Positions 36,508 to 46,319 of a DNA stretch of 64,000 nucleotides are shown here, piece by piece. The notes beneath the pieces are model-generated. The model was not told where the DNA came from. It saw only the letters and a list, made by a program, of their open reading frames with translations, and did no database searches. A program made the position numbers and the translations under genes. The stretch's first letter is position 1, and each line of letters opens with the position of its first letter. Origin of the DNA: Limobrevibacterium gyesilva (GTDB lineage Bacteria > Pseudomonadota > Alphaproteobacteria > Acetobacterales > Acetobacteraceae); assembly GCF_025989185.1 (NCBI RefSeq), contig NZ_JAPDNT010000006.1:62001-126000 (forward strand), written 5' to 3'.

Positions 36508-37788
36508 ATGAACGACACCACCGAACCGCCACGCATCCGCATCGCCCTGTTCGGCGCCGGCAATCGCGGCATGGGCGCCTATGGCGCCTATGTGCTCCGG
36601 CGCCCCGACCTGGCCCGCGTCGTTGCGGTGGCGGACCCCCGTTCCGACCGCCTACAGGATGCCGGACATCAGCACGGCCTCGACCCCAGGCACCTGTATC
36701 CGGGCTGGGAGGAATTGCTGGCGGCCGAGACGGAGCTGGACGCCGTCATCATCGCAACCCCCGACCCATTGCACCTGCAGCCCGCTTTGGCCGCGATCGA
36801 GCGCGGCGTCAGCATCCTGCTGGAAAAGCCGATCTGCCCGACCGAGGCGGAGATCCAGGTCCTGCAGGACGCGTCGCGGGCGCACGGCAGCGACATCACC
36901 GTCGCGCATGTGCTGCGCTACACGCCGTTCTTCTTGCAGATCAGGCAGTTGCTGGACCGCGGCGCGATCGGCCGGCTGCAGACGCTGCGCCATACCGAGC
37001 ACATCGCCTACTGGCATTTCGCGCACAGCTATGTCCGCGGCAACTGGCGCCGCCTTGCCGATGCCAGCCCGATGATCCTGGCCAAGGCGTGCCACGACCT
37101 CGATATCATCCGTTGGTTCGTCGGCGCGCCTTGCGTGGCGCTGAGCTCGTTCGGCGCGCTCGCGCATTTCACCTGGCAGAACGCCCCCGACGGCGCCACC
37201 GATCGCTGCGACGGCGGCTGCAAGGTTGAGCGCAGCTGCCCCTACTCGGCGCCGCGGATCTACCTCGAGAAACTGCCGCCGCAGAACCGGTGGCCGCACA
37301 CCATGGTGGCGCTCGACCCCTCGCCCGCTGCCCTGGCGCAGGCCCTGCACGAAGGGCCATACGGGCGCTGCGTCTATATGTGCGACAACGACGTCGCCGA
37401 CAGCCAGGTCGTGAGCATGCGCTTCGCCAACGGCGTCAGCGCAACCCTGAACGTCAGCGCCTTCACCGGCGAGAACACTCGCACGGTGCACCTGATGGGG
37501 AGTCACGGCGAGATTACCGGCAACTTCAACCAGAACGAGATCACCGTCACCGATTTCCGTACCGATGAAGTCACCCGCATCCAGCTGAGCCTTCCGGCCG
37601 ACGGCTATCATGGCGGCGGCGACGACGGGATCATGGCCGACTTCCTCGGCCGGGCGCAGCAAAGGCTGCGGCACACCCAGGTCGGTCCGGCGCTGACGTC
37701 GCTGCAGGAGTCGCTCGACAGCCACATCATGGCCTTCGCCGCCGAACGGTCCCGGCGCTCCGGCGAAACGATCCTCCTGCGCACGTAA
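36508..37788 (+). CDS. Gfo/Idh/MocA family oxidoreductase
   Basis: A 426-residue NAD(P)-dependent oxidoreductase. The Rossmann motif is IALFGAGNRGMGAYGAYVL at residues 12-30, the catalytic-lysine segment is ILLEKPICPTEAEI near 109, and KACHDLDIIRWFVG near 193 belongs to the C-terminal alpha/beta domain. Substrates of this family are sugars, inositols or sugar acids. A cysteine-rich insert (DRCDGGCKVERSCPY) near residue 233 is seen in a subset of family members. AGGGGGG precedes the ATG. It is divergent from the aldolase/HD/binding-protein unit and may share its pathway. Confidence 0.88.
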   Translation: MNDTTEPPRIRIALFGAGNRGMGAYGAYVLRRPDLARVVAVADPRSDRLQDAGHQHGLDPRHLYPGWEELLAAETELDAVIIATPDPLHLQPALAAIERGVSILLEKPICPTEAEIQVLQDASRAHGSDITVAHVLRYTPFFLQIRQLLDRGAIGRLQTLRHTEHIAYWHFAHSYVRGNWRRLADASPMILAKACHDLDIIRWFVGAPCVALSSFGALAHFTWQNAPDGATDRCDGGCKVERSCPYSAPRIYLEKLPPQNRWPHTMVALDPSPAALAQALHEGPYGRCVYMCDNDVADSQVVSMRFANGVSATLNVSAFTGENTRTVHLMGSHGEITGNFNQNEITVTDFRTDEVTRIQLSLPADGYHGGGDDGIMADFLGRAQQRLRHTQVGPALTSLQESLDSHIMAFAAERSRRSGETILLRT

Positions 37789-38140
37789 CACCATCGCCCC
37801 ACGGCAGCACGGCACCCGAGCCGCGCCAGTATACCCGGCGCCGCTTCCGAATCATGAAAAATCCGTTCAATTGCTTTTGAACACTATTGAAATATAACGA
37901 GGCACGCAGCACGTCCGTTCCGATCAAAATACAACAAATCAAGTTGACGGTTTCCAGCGCATCCTTTTATGCGTGGACCTCCTTGATCCTGTAATTCGAT
38001 GCCTGGCCCTCGTCGCTTCATCTTCTTTCGCCTGTCCCGGCTCTGCTCCATCACGACCGGTTCATGGTCCCTTACGCTGCCGGTCCGGGGGGCAGCACGC
38101 AACGAATGCCGGGCCTCGCTTTCCGCCAGGAGAACACACC
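37789..38140 (+). promoter_or_regulatory. AT-rich promoter region of otsA
   Basis: A 352-base gap without a convincing gene. A sigma-70-like promoter can be drawn: TTGCTT at 37871-37876, a 16-base spacer, and TATAAC at 37893-37898, in a locally AT-rich stretch. The leader to the GTG start of otsA would then be about 235 bases. No terminator-like hairpin was recognised after the oxidoreductase gene. Confidence 0.4.
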
Positions 38141-39586
38141 GTGGCCCGTCTCGTCGTCGTCTCCAACCGCGTTCCGCAGCCGCGCCAGCGCCTGCCCCAG
38201 GCCGGCGGATTGGCGGTGGTCCTCGCGGACGCCGTCAAGTCTGGCTCGCTGTGGTTCGGCTGGAGCGGAAAATGCGCCCCCGCCACCGCAACCGCGGCGA
38301 CCTTGCAGGAGGCAGGCGGCGTCACCTACGCCACCATCGATCTCGGCGAGACCGACCATCGCCTGTTCTATACCGGCTTCGGCAACGGTGCGCTGTGGCC
38401 GATGCTGCTGTTCCGGCTCGGCCTGATCAATTTCCGCCCCGAGGAATATGCCGGCTATCGCGCCGTGAACCGCGCCTATGCCCGGGCCCTGGCGCCGCTG
38501 CTGCAACCCGATGACCTGATCTGGGTGCACGACTATCTGCTGATCCCGCTGGCGGAGGAGCTGCGCGCGCTGGGCGTGGACAACCGCATCGGCTTCTTCC
38601 TGCATACGCCGTTCGTGCCGCCGGCGATCCTGTCGGCGCTGCCGCGGGCGGCCGAACTGCTCGGATCGCTCTGCGCATACGATGTCGTCGGCTTCCAGAC
38701 GCGCGGCTACCTCGCTGCATTCAAGGACTGCGTGACCCAGGTGCTGAACGTCGAAGTGCCGAACATCCAGTCGCCGAACGGACAGGCGGACGAGACCGTC
38801 TGCTTCAGCCATGGCGGGCGCCGCGTGCGCGCGATTGTCGATCCCGTCGGCATCGACGCCGACGCCTTCTCGCGCGTGGCGCAGCGTGCGGTCGGCAGCC
38901 CCGAAACCAGGCGCCTGGCCGCCAGCCTGGATGGCCGGGCGCTGGCCATCGGCGTCGACCGGCTCGACTACGCCAAGGGCCTGCCGAACAGGGTCGAGGC
39001 ATTCGGTCGCCTGTTCGAGCAGCATCCCGAGCACCGCCGGCAGGTCAGCTTCCTGCAGGTGGCCGCGCCGTCGCGCGAGGACATCGGCGACTATCAAAGC
39101 CTGCGCCGCCAGCTCGACCGGCTGGTGGGCGACGTCAACGGCCGCTATTCCGACGCCGACTGGACGCCGCTGCGCTACATGACGCGGCCGCTCGGCCGTC
39201 GCACCCTCGCCGGCTTCTACCGCCTCGCCCGCGTCGGCGTGGTCACGCCGCTGCGCGACGGCATGAACCTGGTTGCCAAGGAATTCATCGCCGCCCAGGA
39301 TCCGCTCGATCCCGGCGTCCTGATCCTGTCGCGCTTCGCCGGCGCGGCGGACGACATGGCCGGCGCCCTGATCGTCAATCCCTTCGACGCCGACGAAGTC
39401 GCCGAGGCCATGCACGCCGCATTGTCCATGCGCGAGGAGGAACGAAAGGCCCGCCATGAGGCATTGCACGCGCAGGTCCGCAGGACGACGGCGAACCGCT
39501 TCTGCGAGGTGTTCCTGGCCCAGCTGCAGCGCACGCCACGCCATGGCGGCATCGGGCACCCGGCGTTCGCAGCGGCGGCGATGTAG
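38141..39586 (+). CDS. otsA: trehalose-6-phosphate synthase
   Basis: A 481-residue glycosyltransferase family 20 enzyme making trehalose 6-phosphate from UDP-glucose and glucose 6-phosphate. Motifs: [10 protein letters not shown] at the N terminus, [12 protein letters not shown], the acceptor pocket [15 protein letters not shown] near residue 128, [11 protein letters not shown] near 148, [18 protein letters not shown] near 268 and [16 protein letters not shown] near 368. GTG is the likely start, with AGGAG spaced correctly upstream. No otsB phosphatase is in the window. Role in osmotic or desiccation tolerance is inferred from family knowledge. Confidence 0.93.
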   Translation: MARLVVVSNRVPQPRQRLPQAGGLAVVLADAVKSGSLWFGWSGKCAPATATAATLQEAGGVTYATIDLGETDHRLFYTGFGNGALWPMLLFRLGLINFRPEEYAGYRAVNRAYARALAPLLQPDDLIWVHDYLLIPLAEELRALGVDNRIGFFLHTPFVPPAILSALPRAAELLGSLCAYDVVGFQTRGYLAAFKDCVTQVLNVEVPNIQSPNGQADETVCFSHGGRRVRAIVDPVGIDADAFSRVAQRAVGSPETRRLAASLDGRALAIGVDRLDYAKGLPNRVEAFGRLFEQHPEHRRQVSFLQVAAPSREDIGDYQSLRRQLDRLVGDVNGRYSDADWTPLRYMTRPLGRRTLAGFYRLARVGVVTPLRDGMNLVAKEFIAAQDPLDPGVLILSRFAGAADDMAGALIVNPFDADEVAEAMHAALSMREEERKARHEALHAQVRRTTANRFCEVFLAQLQRTPRHGGIGHPAFAAAAM

Positions 39587-39631
39587 GGCCACGCAGCCGG
39601 TTCCGGGCGATGCGGGTCGGCAAATATCACC

Positions 39632-41257
39632 TCACCGCAGCAATGCCTCCGCCGCCGCCACCGCATCCGCGACACTTCGGTAGCAGCGGGCCGGCTGCAC
39701 CAGCGATGCGGCGCCGGCGCGCGCCAGGCGGTCACGCACCTCGTCCTTGATCCGCGCGAACAGCAGCACGCGGCCGCTGCCTTTCACCTGCGCGTCGAAC
39801 GCGATCAGCGTCTCCGCCGCGGTGCTGTCGAGGTCGCTGCTCTCCTCAAGGCTCAGCACCACCACCTGCACCGCGTCCTGCCGCTCCAGCCGCGCGCCGA
39901 TCTCGGCCAGCATCAGCTCGGCATTGGCAAAGAACATCGGCAGCATCGGCCGGAAGATCGCAATGCCGGTGGATGTCAGCGCCTCCGGATGTCGCATGCG
40001 GTCGACGTAGTTGCGGCTGTCGCCGAGCTCGCCGAGCTCACTGACCTGCGGCCGCGAAAACCGCTGCAGCGCGGCGGCCAGCGACAGGCCAACCGCGATC
40101 AGCATGCCGTCGACCACGCCGAATGCGATGACCACGACGGCCGCGACCAGCGCCACGTACTGATCGCGGCCGATGCGCCACAGCGCCAGCAGCGGCGTGG
40201 GGTCGAGCGAATGCGCGAGCGCCGCAATCACCACGGCGGCGAGCACGGGCTCCGGCAGGTTTGCGATCAGCCCGCCGGCGCCCAGCATCATCGCCGCGAG
40301 CGCAACCGACGCGGCCACACCGGCGAGCTTCGAGGCCGCCCCCGCCGCTTCGTTGGCCGCCGTCGCCGAGAACCCCGCCCCTACCGGCATGCCCTGCACC
40401 AATGCCGCCGCGGCATTCGCCGCCCCGAGCGCCATGAGCTCCCGGTTGGCGTCCAGCGTATCGTTGTGGCGCAGCGCGAAATAGCGCATCGATCCCCAGG
40501 ATTCCGCGAAGACGATCATGAACAGCGGGAGTGCCAGCGCGCACAGCCGAGCCCAGTCAGCGCGGGCCAGATCCGGCAGGCCGGGCACCAGCCCGGTGAT
40601 GTCGATGACGCCGACGACCTGCACCCCATGCCCCGGCAGGTCGGCGGCCCGCGATGCCGCAACGCCCAGCACCAGCGCCACGAAGGCCCCGGGGATGCGC
40701 GGCCATCGCTTCAGCGCGAACAACACGGCCAATGCCGCGACGCCGGTCGCGGCGCTGTACGGGTGCCACTCCCCCACCCGGTGTGCCAGCTCGCGCAGGA
40801 TCAGGAACGGCGATCCGCCGACCCCCGCGACACCCACCAGCAACGGCAATTGCTTGACCACGATCGTGACGGCGAGGCCGAAGCCGAATCCGCGCAGCAC
40901 GGGGCGCGCAATGAACGCGGAAAGGTTCCCGAACCGCGCCATTCCGGCAGCCAGGAAATACGCGCCGGTCAGCAGCACCATGCCGAAGGCCAGGGCCAGC
41001 CGGTATTCGGGCGTCCCGGGGGACAGCTCGGCCAGCGACGCCGCCACGATCGCCGCCGACGACGAGGTAGGGGCCACCACGGCGAACCGGCTGCCGCCGA
41101 TCGCCGCATAGACCACCAGGCCGGCCACCGCCGCCGCCACCGCGTGCTGCGGCGGCACGCCGCCGATCCCGGCATAAGCCACCGCTTCCGGCAGCAACAG
41201 CCCGGCCACCGACAAGCCGGCCAGCAGATCCGCCCCTGTCATGCGCGACCGGGGCAT
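39632..41257 (-). CDS. SulP family inorganic anion transporter with STAS domain
   Basis: A 541-residue protein. An N-terminal membrane domain of about 12-14 helices starts [27 protein letters not shown], the SulP amphipathic region, and includes [32 protein letters not shown] near residue 275. A C-terminal STAS domain from about residue 430 contains [23 protein letters not shown]. Likely substrates are sulfate, bicarbonate or dicarboxylates. It starts 6 bases downstream of the O-methyltransferase stop, so they share an operon with the amidase. Confidence 0.9.
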   Translation of the reverse strand: MPRSRMTGADLLAGLSVAGLLLPEAVAYAGIGGVPPQHAVAAAVAGLVVYAAIGGSRFAVVAPTSSSAAIVAASLAELSPGTPEYRLALAFGMVLLTGAYFLAAGMARFGNLSAFIARPVLRGFGFGLAVTIVVKQLPLLVGVAGVGGSPFLILRELAHRVGEWHPYSAATGVAALAVLFALKRWPRIPGAFVALVLGVAASRAADLPGHGVQVVGVIDITGLVPGLPDLARADWARLCALALPLFMIVFAESWGSMRYFALRHNDTLDANRELMALGAANAAAALVQGMPVGAGFSATAANEAAGAASKLAGVAASVALAAMMLGAGGLIANLPEPVLAAVVIAALAHSLDPTPLLALWRIGRDQYVALVAAVVVIAFGVVDGMLIAVGLSLAAALQRFSRPQVSELGELGDSRNYVDRMRHPEALTSTGIAIFRPMLPMFFANAELMLAEIGARLERQDAVQVVVLSLEESSDLDSTAAETLIAFDAQVKGSGRVLLFARIKDEVRDRLARAGAASLVQPARCYRSVADAVAAAEALLR

Positions 41258-41263
41258 CGCCGG

Positions 41264-41923
41264 TCAGCGCCGGCGAACGAGTGTCAGCCCATCGCCGATC
41301 GGCAGCAGACACATGTCCACGCGCGCGTCGGCATGGATCTTCCGGTTGAGTGCCCGCAGCGCCTCGGTGTCGGGGCTCGTGTCGGCGGGGTCGATCACCG
41401 CGCCGCCCCACAGCACGTTGTCGATGGCGATCAGCCCGCCGCGCCGGACCAGCACCAGGCAGCGCTCGTAATAGGCGTCGTAGCCGGTCTTGTCGGCGTC
41501 GATGAAAGCGAAGTCGAACGTGCCGTCCTGCCCGTCGGCCAGCAGCCCGTCCAGCGTGGCCAGGGCCGGGCCCAGGCGCAGATCGATGCGCCTGTCCACC
41601 CCCGCCTGCCGCCAGAACGGGCGGCCCACGCTGGTGTAGTCCTCGCTGATGTCGCAGGCGACCAGCTCGCCGCCCTCGGGCAGCGCCGCCGCCACGCTCA
41701 GCGCGCTGTAGCCGGTGAACACGCCGATCTCCAGCGCCCGCCGTGCCCCGGTCAGTTGCACCAGGAAGGCCATGAACTGGCCCTGGTCCGGGCCGATCTG
41801 CATCCCCGCCCCGGGCCGCCCCCGCGTGGCCGCGCGCAAGCCACGCTGGGCGTCGGACTCGCGCGTGCCCCGTTCGGCCACATAGGCCGCCAGGGCGTCG
41901 GTCATGGCGAGGTGCCGGCCCAT
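41264..41923 (-). CDS. O-methyltransferase family 3 (CCoAMT-like)
   Basis: A 219-residue class I SAM methyltransferase. LEIGVFTGYSALSVAAALP near residue 66 is motif I, LVACDIS motif II, and FDFAFIDADKTGYDAYYERCL near 137 is the metal and substrate aspartate region. The domain is typical of caffeoyl-CoA O-methyltransferase-like bacterial enzymes, magnesium dependent; the acceptor is unknown. Its ATG shares one base with the stop of the upstream amidase gene (TGATG), so coupling is tight. Confidence 0.88.
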   Translation of the reverse strand: MGRHLAMTDALAAYVAERGTRESDAQRGLRAATRGRPGAGMQIGPDQGQFMAFLVQLTGARRALEIGVFTGYSALSVAAALPEGGELVACDISEDYTSVGRPFWRQAGVDRRIDLRLGPALATLDGLLADGQDGTFDFAFIDADKTGYDAYYERCLVLVRRGGLIAIDNVLWGGAVIDPADTSPDTEALRALNRKIHADARVDMCLLPIGDGLTLVRRR

Positions 41924-43188
41924 CAGTTCGCCACCGCCGCGGCCACCCATTGCGCCCAGGCCAGCGTCCGCCGGTCGTCGCCGCGGCGGCCGACGATCTG
42001 GATGCCCAGCGGCAAGCCGTTCGGCCCGGTACCGGCCGGCACGGTGACACAAGGTACGTGCAGCGCGGTCCAGTAGGCGTTGAAGGCGGGATCACCGGTC
42101 CACTCCAGCCCGGCCGGCGCCTCGCCGGGAGCGGCCGGCGTCAGCAGGATGTCGACCCCGTCCATCAGCGCGGGAACGCCGTCCTGCAGCCGGGCGAACA
42201 CCGCCAGCGCCGCGTCCAGCTCCGCGGTCGGATGAGCGAGGCCCCATTCCAGCCGCTCGCGCAGCACGTCGCTGATCTGCGTGCGCGCGGTCAGCAGCTC
42301 CCAGCCCATCGAGCGCCCGCTCTCCGCGTTCATCACCAGCGGATGCGCGGTGTCGAGCGCGCGATAGGCCTCTGGCAGCTCCCGCTCCTGCAGCGCCGCC
42401 CCGGCGCGCGCGACCGCGCCGGTCACGCGCTCCCACAACACCTGCGTCTCCGGCGCCGCCTTGTCCCAGGCCGGCGAGCGGCACAGGCCGATATGCGGGG
42501 CGCGGTCCAGGCGGGCGTCGGGGTCGCCCAGGTCGCGATTTGCGACGGTGCCGGCGAACAAGGCGCAATCGGCGACGCTGCGGGCCATGACGCCGATCGT
42601 ATCAAGGTTATCCGACATCACTTTCATGCCCAATCGTGGAATGCTGCCGAAGCTCGGCTTGAAGCCGACCACGCCGCAATAAGCCGCCGGCCGGATGATG
42701 CTGCCGGCGGTCTGGGTGCCGAAAGCGAGCGGGAAGAAGCCGGCGGCGACGCCCGCGGCCGAGCCGCTGCTGGAGCCGCCGGGAGTGTGGGCGGGATTGG
42801 CGGGGTTGGTGGTGGGCCCGGGCTTGCGGGTGGCGAATTCGGTGGTGACGGTCTTGCCGAGGATCACGCCGCCGGCCGCCCGGGTCCATGCCACACAGGC
42901 CGCATCCGCAAGCGGCCGGTGCCCGGCCCAGATCGGCGAGCCATATTCGCTTGGCATATCAGAGGTATCGAGAACATCCTTCACACCGACCGGCAGACCG
43001 TACAGCGGCCCATCCACCGGCTTCGCGCGGCGTGCCTGGGCCGCATCGAAATGGGCGAAAGCCCGGACCTGGCCTTCGCGCGCGTCGATCCGGTCCAGGC
43101 AGGCCTCCAGCAATGCCGCGGTGCTGAGTCGTCCCGATCGAATCCGGCGCGTGGCTTCGGTAGCGGTCAGGTCGGCGGGATCGGACAT
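41923..43188 (-). CDS. amidase signature family enzyme
   Basis: A 421-residue amidohydrolase. The Ser-cisSer-Lys triad is visible: lysine in GLPVGVKDVLDTSDMPSEYGSPIW near residue 68, serines in TPGGSSSGSAAGVAAGFFPLAFGTQTAGSIIRPAAYCGVVGFKPSF from about residue 130. Length is somewhat short for the family. It hydrolyses an amide of unknown identity. The chosen start is MSDPADLTATEATRRI at 43188; the frame continues further upstream. It leads the operon with the O-methyltransferase and SulP transporter. Confidence 0.88.
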   Translation of the reverse strand: MSDPADLTATEATRRIRSGRLSTAALLEACLDRIDAREGQVRAFAHFDAAQARRAKPVDGPLYGLPVGVKDVLDTSDMPSEYGSPIWAGHRPLADAACVAWTRAAGGVILGKTVTTEFATRKPGPTTNPANPAHTPGGSSSGSAAGVAAGFFPLAFGTQTAGSIIRPAAYCGVVGFKPSFGSIPRLGMKVMSDNLDTIGVMARSVADCALFAGTVANRDLGDPDARLDRAPHIGLCRSPAWDKAAPETQVLWERVTGAVARAGAALQERELPEAYRALDTAHPLVMNAESGRSMGWELLTARTQISDVLRERLEWGLAHPTAELDAALAVFARLQDGVPALMDGVDILLTPAAPGEAPAGLEWTGDPAFNAYWTALHVPCVTVPAGTGPNGLPLGIQIVGRRGDDRRTLAWAQWVAAAVAN

Positions 43189-43254
43189 GGACGGCGCTCC
43201 TTGAATGTTCGTGAGAGGGTGGCGCGGCTCGCGGCGGAGGTCCATCCTAGGCGC

Positions 43255-43797
43255 ATGGACGACAATGCGCGCGCAACGACGATTCAGATGGGAGCGGCCG
43301 CGGACGGCACGCTGACCTATCTGGTCGACGCGCCGCCCGAGGCCCTGCCGCCCGTGCGCCAGCGCGACCTGGCAGCGGCCTGGGACGCCGCGCGCAGTGC
43401 CGCCACGCATGAGGATTGGGGGCCCGCGCGCCTGTTCCGCTTCCGTCGCGGTGACGGCAGCGCCACCGATCTCGCCTTGGCCGACCCCGATGCGTGCTGC
43501 TGGGCCCATGCGGTCGACGCCACCATCGGCACCTCGACCAGCTACGGGCTGTCGCTGTGCCTGCGCCTGCTCGGGCTCGTCGACCTGTTGGCGCAAGCGC
43601 GCTGGGCCGATGCGCTGTTCACCGTCCGCCGCGACGGTGCCGAGATCCACCCCGCGCTGCTGCACGCGGCCGCGACCACCGCGCTCACGCCGGATGCGCG
43701 GCTCGACCCCGAGCGTGTCCGTGCCCTTGTGGCGCGCGCCAGCATGCTGTCCTCTTCAGCCACCGCGCCCCGCCTTTCGTCAGGAGCCCCTGCATGA
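43255..43797 (+). CDS. conserved-looking hypothetical protein
   Basis: A 180-residue protein I cannot place in a family. It is basic to neutral, has no signal peptide, and contains a WDAARSAATHEDWGPARLFRFRRGDGS segment and an ACCWAHAVDATIG segment with two cysteines, then a helical stretch of leucines and alanines (LSLCLRLLGLVDLLAQARWADALF). Its stop overlaps the start of the next gene by four bases, so it is likely translationally coupled to a small lipoprotein. Confidence 0.65.
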   Translation: MDDNARATTIQMGAAADGTLTYLVDAPPEALPPVRQRDLAAAWDAARSAATHEDWGPARLFRFRRGDGSATDLALADPDACCWAHAVDATIGTSTSYGLSLCLRLLGLVDLLAQARWADALFTVRRDGAEIHPALLHAAATTALTPDARLDPERVRALVARASMLSSSATAPRLSSGAPA

Positions 43798-44198
43798 CCC
43801 GCCTTCGCCTGCCCGCCATCCGAACGGTCCGGGGCCCTACCCTTTCCCTGCTGGCTACCCTGGCGGTGGCCGCCTGCGCCGCGCAGCAGCCGCAGTCGCA
43901 CGCCTCCGCCGCACAGCAGGCCGCCTGCAAGCAGCGTGCGGACGAGGTCTATCTGCGGCAGAACCGGGCGGACATCTATCGCGCCGACACTTATGCCACC
44001 AGCACGCGCGACGCGCCGCTGAGCGGCCTGCCGCAGTCCAACACCACCAGCGGCCTGTCCGGCCGCTATGCGCGCGACGTGCTGCTGTCCAACTGCCTGA
44101 ACGGGATCGGCGGCACCGCCGGCGCCAGTCCGCAAGCCGCGCCCGAGGCCACGCCGCTGCCGCCGCCACCACCGCCGCCGCCACCCAAAAAGCGCTAG
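43794..44198 (+). CDS. small lipoprotein with polyproline tail
   Basis: A 134-residue protein with a lipoprotein signal ending LAVAAC near residue 28. The mature part includes QAACKQRADEVYLRQNRADIYRADTYATSTRDAPLSGLP and LSNCLNGIG, with two cysteines that could bond. It ends in a run of prolines followed by KKR. Family not recognised. Coupled to the 180-residue gene upstream; the MFS gene follows 13 bases later. Confidence 0.7.
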   Translation: MTRLRLPAIRTVRGPTLSLLATLAVAACAAQQPQSHASAAQQAACKQRADEVYLRQNRADIYRADTYATSTRDAPLSGLPQSNTTSGLSGRYARDVLLSNCLNGIGGTAGASPQAAPEATPLPPPPPPPPPKKR

Positions 44199-44211
44199 GC
44201 ACGGCATCATC

Positions 44212-45456
44212 GTGGGCAGCCTCACGGCGATTCGCCGTGTCCTGTCGAGCCGGAACACGCAGATCTTCTACGCCTGCAGCCTGACCTCATGGACCGGGCT
44301 GTGGATGCAGAAGGTCGCGACCGACTGGCTGGCCTGGCAGTTGACGCATTCGGCGCTGTGGATCGGCATCCTCACCTTCTGCAACCTGGGCCCTTCCGTC
44401 ATCGTCTCGCCGTTCGCGGGCGCGGTGTCGGACCGGGTGGACCGGCTGCGGCTGACCGTGTTGACCCAACTCATCACCGCCGGCCACGCGCTGACCCTGG
44501 CGGTGCTGACGCTCACCGGCCTGATCCGCATCGAGTACATGGCGGCGCTGGAGATCCTGCTGGGCACGTCGCAGGCCTTCGCCCAGCCGGCGCGGCAGAG
44601 CCTGGTGCCCGGCATGGTTTCGCGCGCCGACCTGCCGGGGGCGGTGGCGCTCAATTCGCTGTGCTTCAACCTGGCCCGGTCGATCGGGCCGGGCATCGGC
44701 GGCGTGATCGTCGCCACCTGGGGCGTGGTGCCGGCGATCCTGGCGAATTGCTGCGCCTATCTGGCGGCCAGCATGACCATGCCGCTGCTGAAGCTGGATG
44801 CCGCCACGCGGCGCGGCCACGCGCCCACCGGCAGCGTGCTGCGCGAGGCGCTGGACGGCATCGTCTACGTGGCGCGCCATCCCGGCATGGGCCCGCTGTT
44901 CCTGTACGCGGCGACGGTGGGCGTGCTGATTCGCGCCGTGCCGGAACTGCTGCCGCCCTTTGTGGCCGGGCTGTTCGGCCGCGGCGCCGAGGGACTGGCA
45001 ACGGTGTCGAGCGCGATCGGGCTGGCGGCACTGGCCGGCGGCACGTTCATCGCCATGCGCGGGCGGCTGAAAGGGCTGTGCAAGCTGGCGGTCGGCAGCG
45101 GGCTGGTGCTGGCGCTGGCCACCGCCGGGTTCGTGGCGACGCACGCCTTCCCCTTTGCGGTGGTCTGCGCGGCGGCCATGGGAGCGGCCACGACCATACA
45201 CGGCATCGCCGTGCAGACGCTGCTGCAGACCGCCACCGCCAGCCACATGATTGGCCGGGTGTTGAGCCTGTGGGGCATGATCACCCGCGCCGCCCCGGCC
45301 ATGGGCGCGCTGTCTTATGGCGCGGCGTCCGAGGTGGCGGGGCTGCAGGCGCCGGTGCTGGTCGGCTGTGCGATCGCAGCCGGCGCCTGTGTCGCCGCGA
45401 TCAGCCGCCTGCCGCACATGGCGCGTGCCCTGGAGCGGGGCGAAGCGCCGACGTGA
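44212..45456 (+). CDS. MFS transporter, EntS-like exporter branch
   Basis: A 414-residue inner-membrane transporter with about 12 predicted helices. The loop 2-3 signature is FAGAVSDRVDRLRLTVLTQ near residue 66, and a second conserved patch is SQAFAQPARQSLVPGMVSRADLPGAVALNSLCFNLARSIGPGIGGVIV near 118, as in the enterobactin exporter-like MFS_3 group. Substrate unknown. It starts with GTG. A strong stem-loop lies about 90 bases after its stop codon. Confidence 0.85.
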   Translation: MGSLTAIRRVLSSRNTQIFYACSLTSWTGLWMQKVATDWLAWQLTHSALWIGILTFCNLGPSVIVSPFAGAVSDRVDRLRLTVLTQLITAGHALTLAVLTLTGLIRIEYMAALEILLGTSQAFAQPARQSLVPGMVSRADLPGAVALNSLCFNLARSIGPGIGGVIVATWGVVPAILANCCAYLAASMTMPLLKLDAATRRGHAPTGSVLREALDGIVYVARHPGMGPLFLYAATVGVLIRAVPELLPPFVAGLFGRGAEGLATVSSAIGLAALAGGTFIAMRGRLKGLCKLAVGSGLVLALATAGFVATHAFPFAVVCAAAMGAATTIHGIAVQTLLQTATASHMIGRVLSLWGMITRAAPAMGALSYGAASEVAGLQAPVLVGCAIAAGACVAAISRLPHMARALERGEAPT

Positions 45457-45542
45457 CCACGCTGCGGCTGCCCCGTTGCGAGAACCGTCCGCCGGCGCCG
45501 GGCTCGCTCCGTTCGGCAGCGATTCCGATCCTACCCGGGAAC

Positions 45543-45589
45543 GAGCATCTTTTTGCGGCGCGGTGATTTCGCCGCGCCGGAAGATGCTC
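45543..45589 (+). terminator. two-tier stem-loop between MFS and RidA genes
   Basis: Outer stem GAGCATCTT/AAGATGCTC and inner stem GGCGCGG/CCGCGCC with an 8-base loop TGATTTCG. The layout fits a terminator or an extragenic palindromic (REP-like) unit. It is only 41 bases before the RidA start. Confidence 0.55.
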
Positions 45590-45629
45590 TAGAAGCCAAG
45601 GCTTCGTATCGCCGGGAGACAGAGGGGCC

Positions 45630-45980
45630 ATGAGCAAGATCATCCGCACCGAACCGAACAAGATTCTCGCCAAAGCCGTGGAGTATCATGGCTTCGTGTA
45701 CCTGCAGGGCTGCACGGCCAAGGATGTGGCGAAGGACATCAAGGGCCAGACCGCCGAGGTCCTGGACGCCATCGACGCGATCCTGGAGACGCATGGCACC
45801 GACAAGACCCGCATCCTGCAGGCGCAGATCTGGCTCAAGGACATCCGCGACCGCGACGCCATGAACGAGCTGTGGTCCGCCTGGCTGCCCAAGGACGGCG
45901 CCCCGGCGCGGGCCTGCGTGGAGGCCAACATGGCCGATCCGCGCATCCTCGTCGAAATCATGGTCACCGCCTGCAAGTAG
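45630..45980 (+). CDS. ridA: RidA/YjgF family protein
   Basis: A 116-residue protein of the RidA fold (NKILAKAVEYHGFVYLQG, later WLKDIRDRDAMNELW, then ARACVEANMADPRILVEIMVTA). The family deaminates reactive enamine/imine intermediates; an arginine in RACVEANMADP is at the usual catalytic place. Length is a little shorter than the typical 125-130 residues. AGGGGCC precedes the ATG. No pyridoxal enzyme is nearby. Confidence 0.85.
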   Translation: MSKIIRTEPNKILAKAVEYHGFVYLQGCTAKDVAKDIKGQTAEVLDAIDAILETHGTDKTRILQAQIWLKDIRDRDAMNELWSAWLPKDGAPARACVEANMADPRILVEIMVTACK

Positions 45981-46319
45981 GCTTCCACGACAATCCGGGA
46001 GGGATCGCGGCGCCTGCCGCCCCTCCCGGCCGCGGCTTCGTTCGGCGAAGCTGCGATGGCGCAACGACATGGCGGCGCGAATCGCCGCCGGTCCTCGCTA
46101 CCAGCGGTTGTTGCATTTGCGCCACATGCAACAAATTTATCGGCAACACCCCTGGAAATCCAACGTTTTAGGACAGCGTTCCTCATTCCAGCCGTTATCC
46201 ACAGGGGCGTATCCACTAAATCGCATGCCTGACGTGCACCCAATGCTTTCCCGGGTTGTCACGCTCACGGCCGTGTAGCAATCGGAAACACGGTTGCAAC
46301 GGCTAGAAGGATTCGGCGT
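45981..46319. promoter_or_regulatory. intergenic region with a perfect inverted repeat
   Basis: A 339-base gap with no convincing gene. It contains TTGTTGCAT / ATGCAACAA (46108-46116 and 46126-46134, spacer 9) immediately followed by AAATTTAT-like AT-rich sequence. This could be a transcription factor site or a hairpin. The CHAP gene start lies 186 bases downstream. Confidence 0.45.

Noticed and set aside
46097-46107. TACCAGCGG match as a fourth repeat copy
   Set aside because: Only about ten bases match the repeat end; no hairpin B, no core and no stop codon abuts it. Likely chance.
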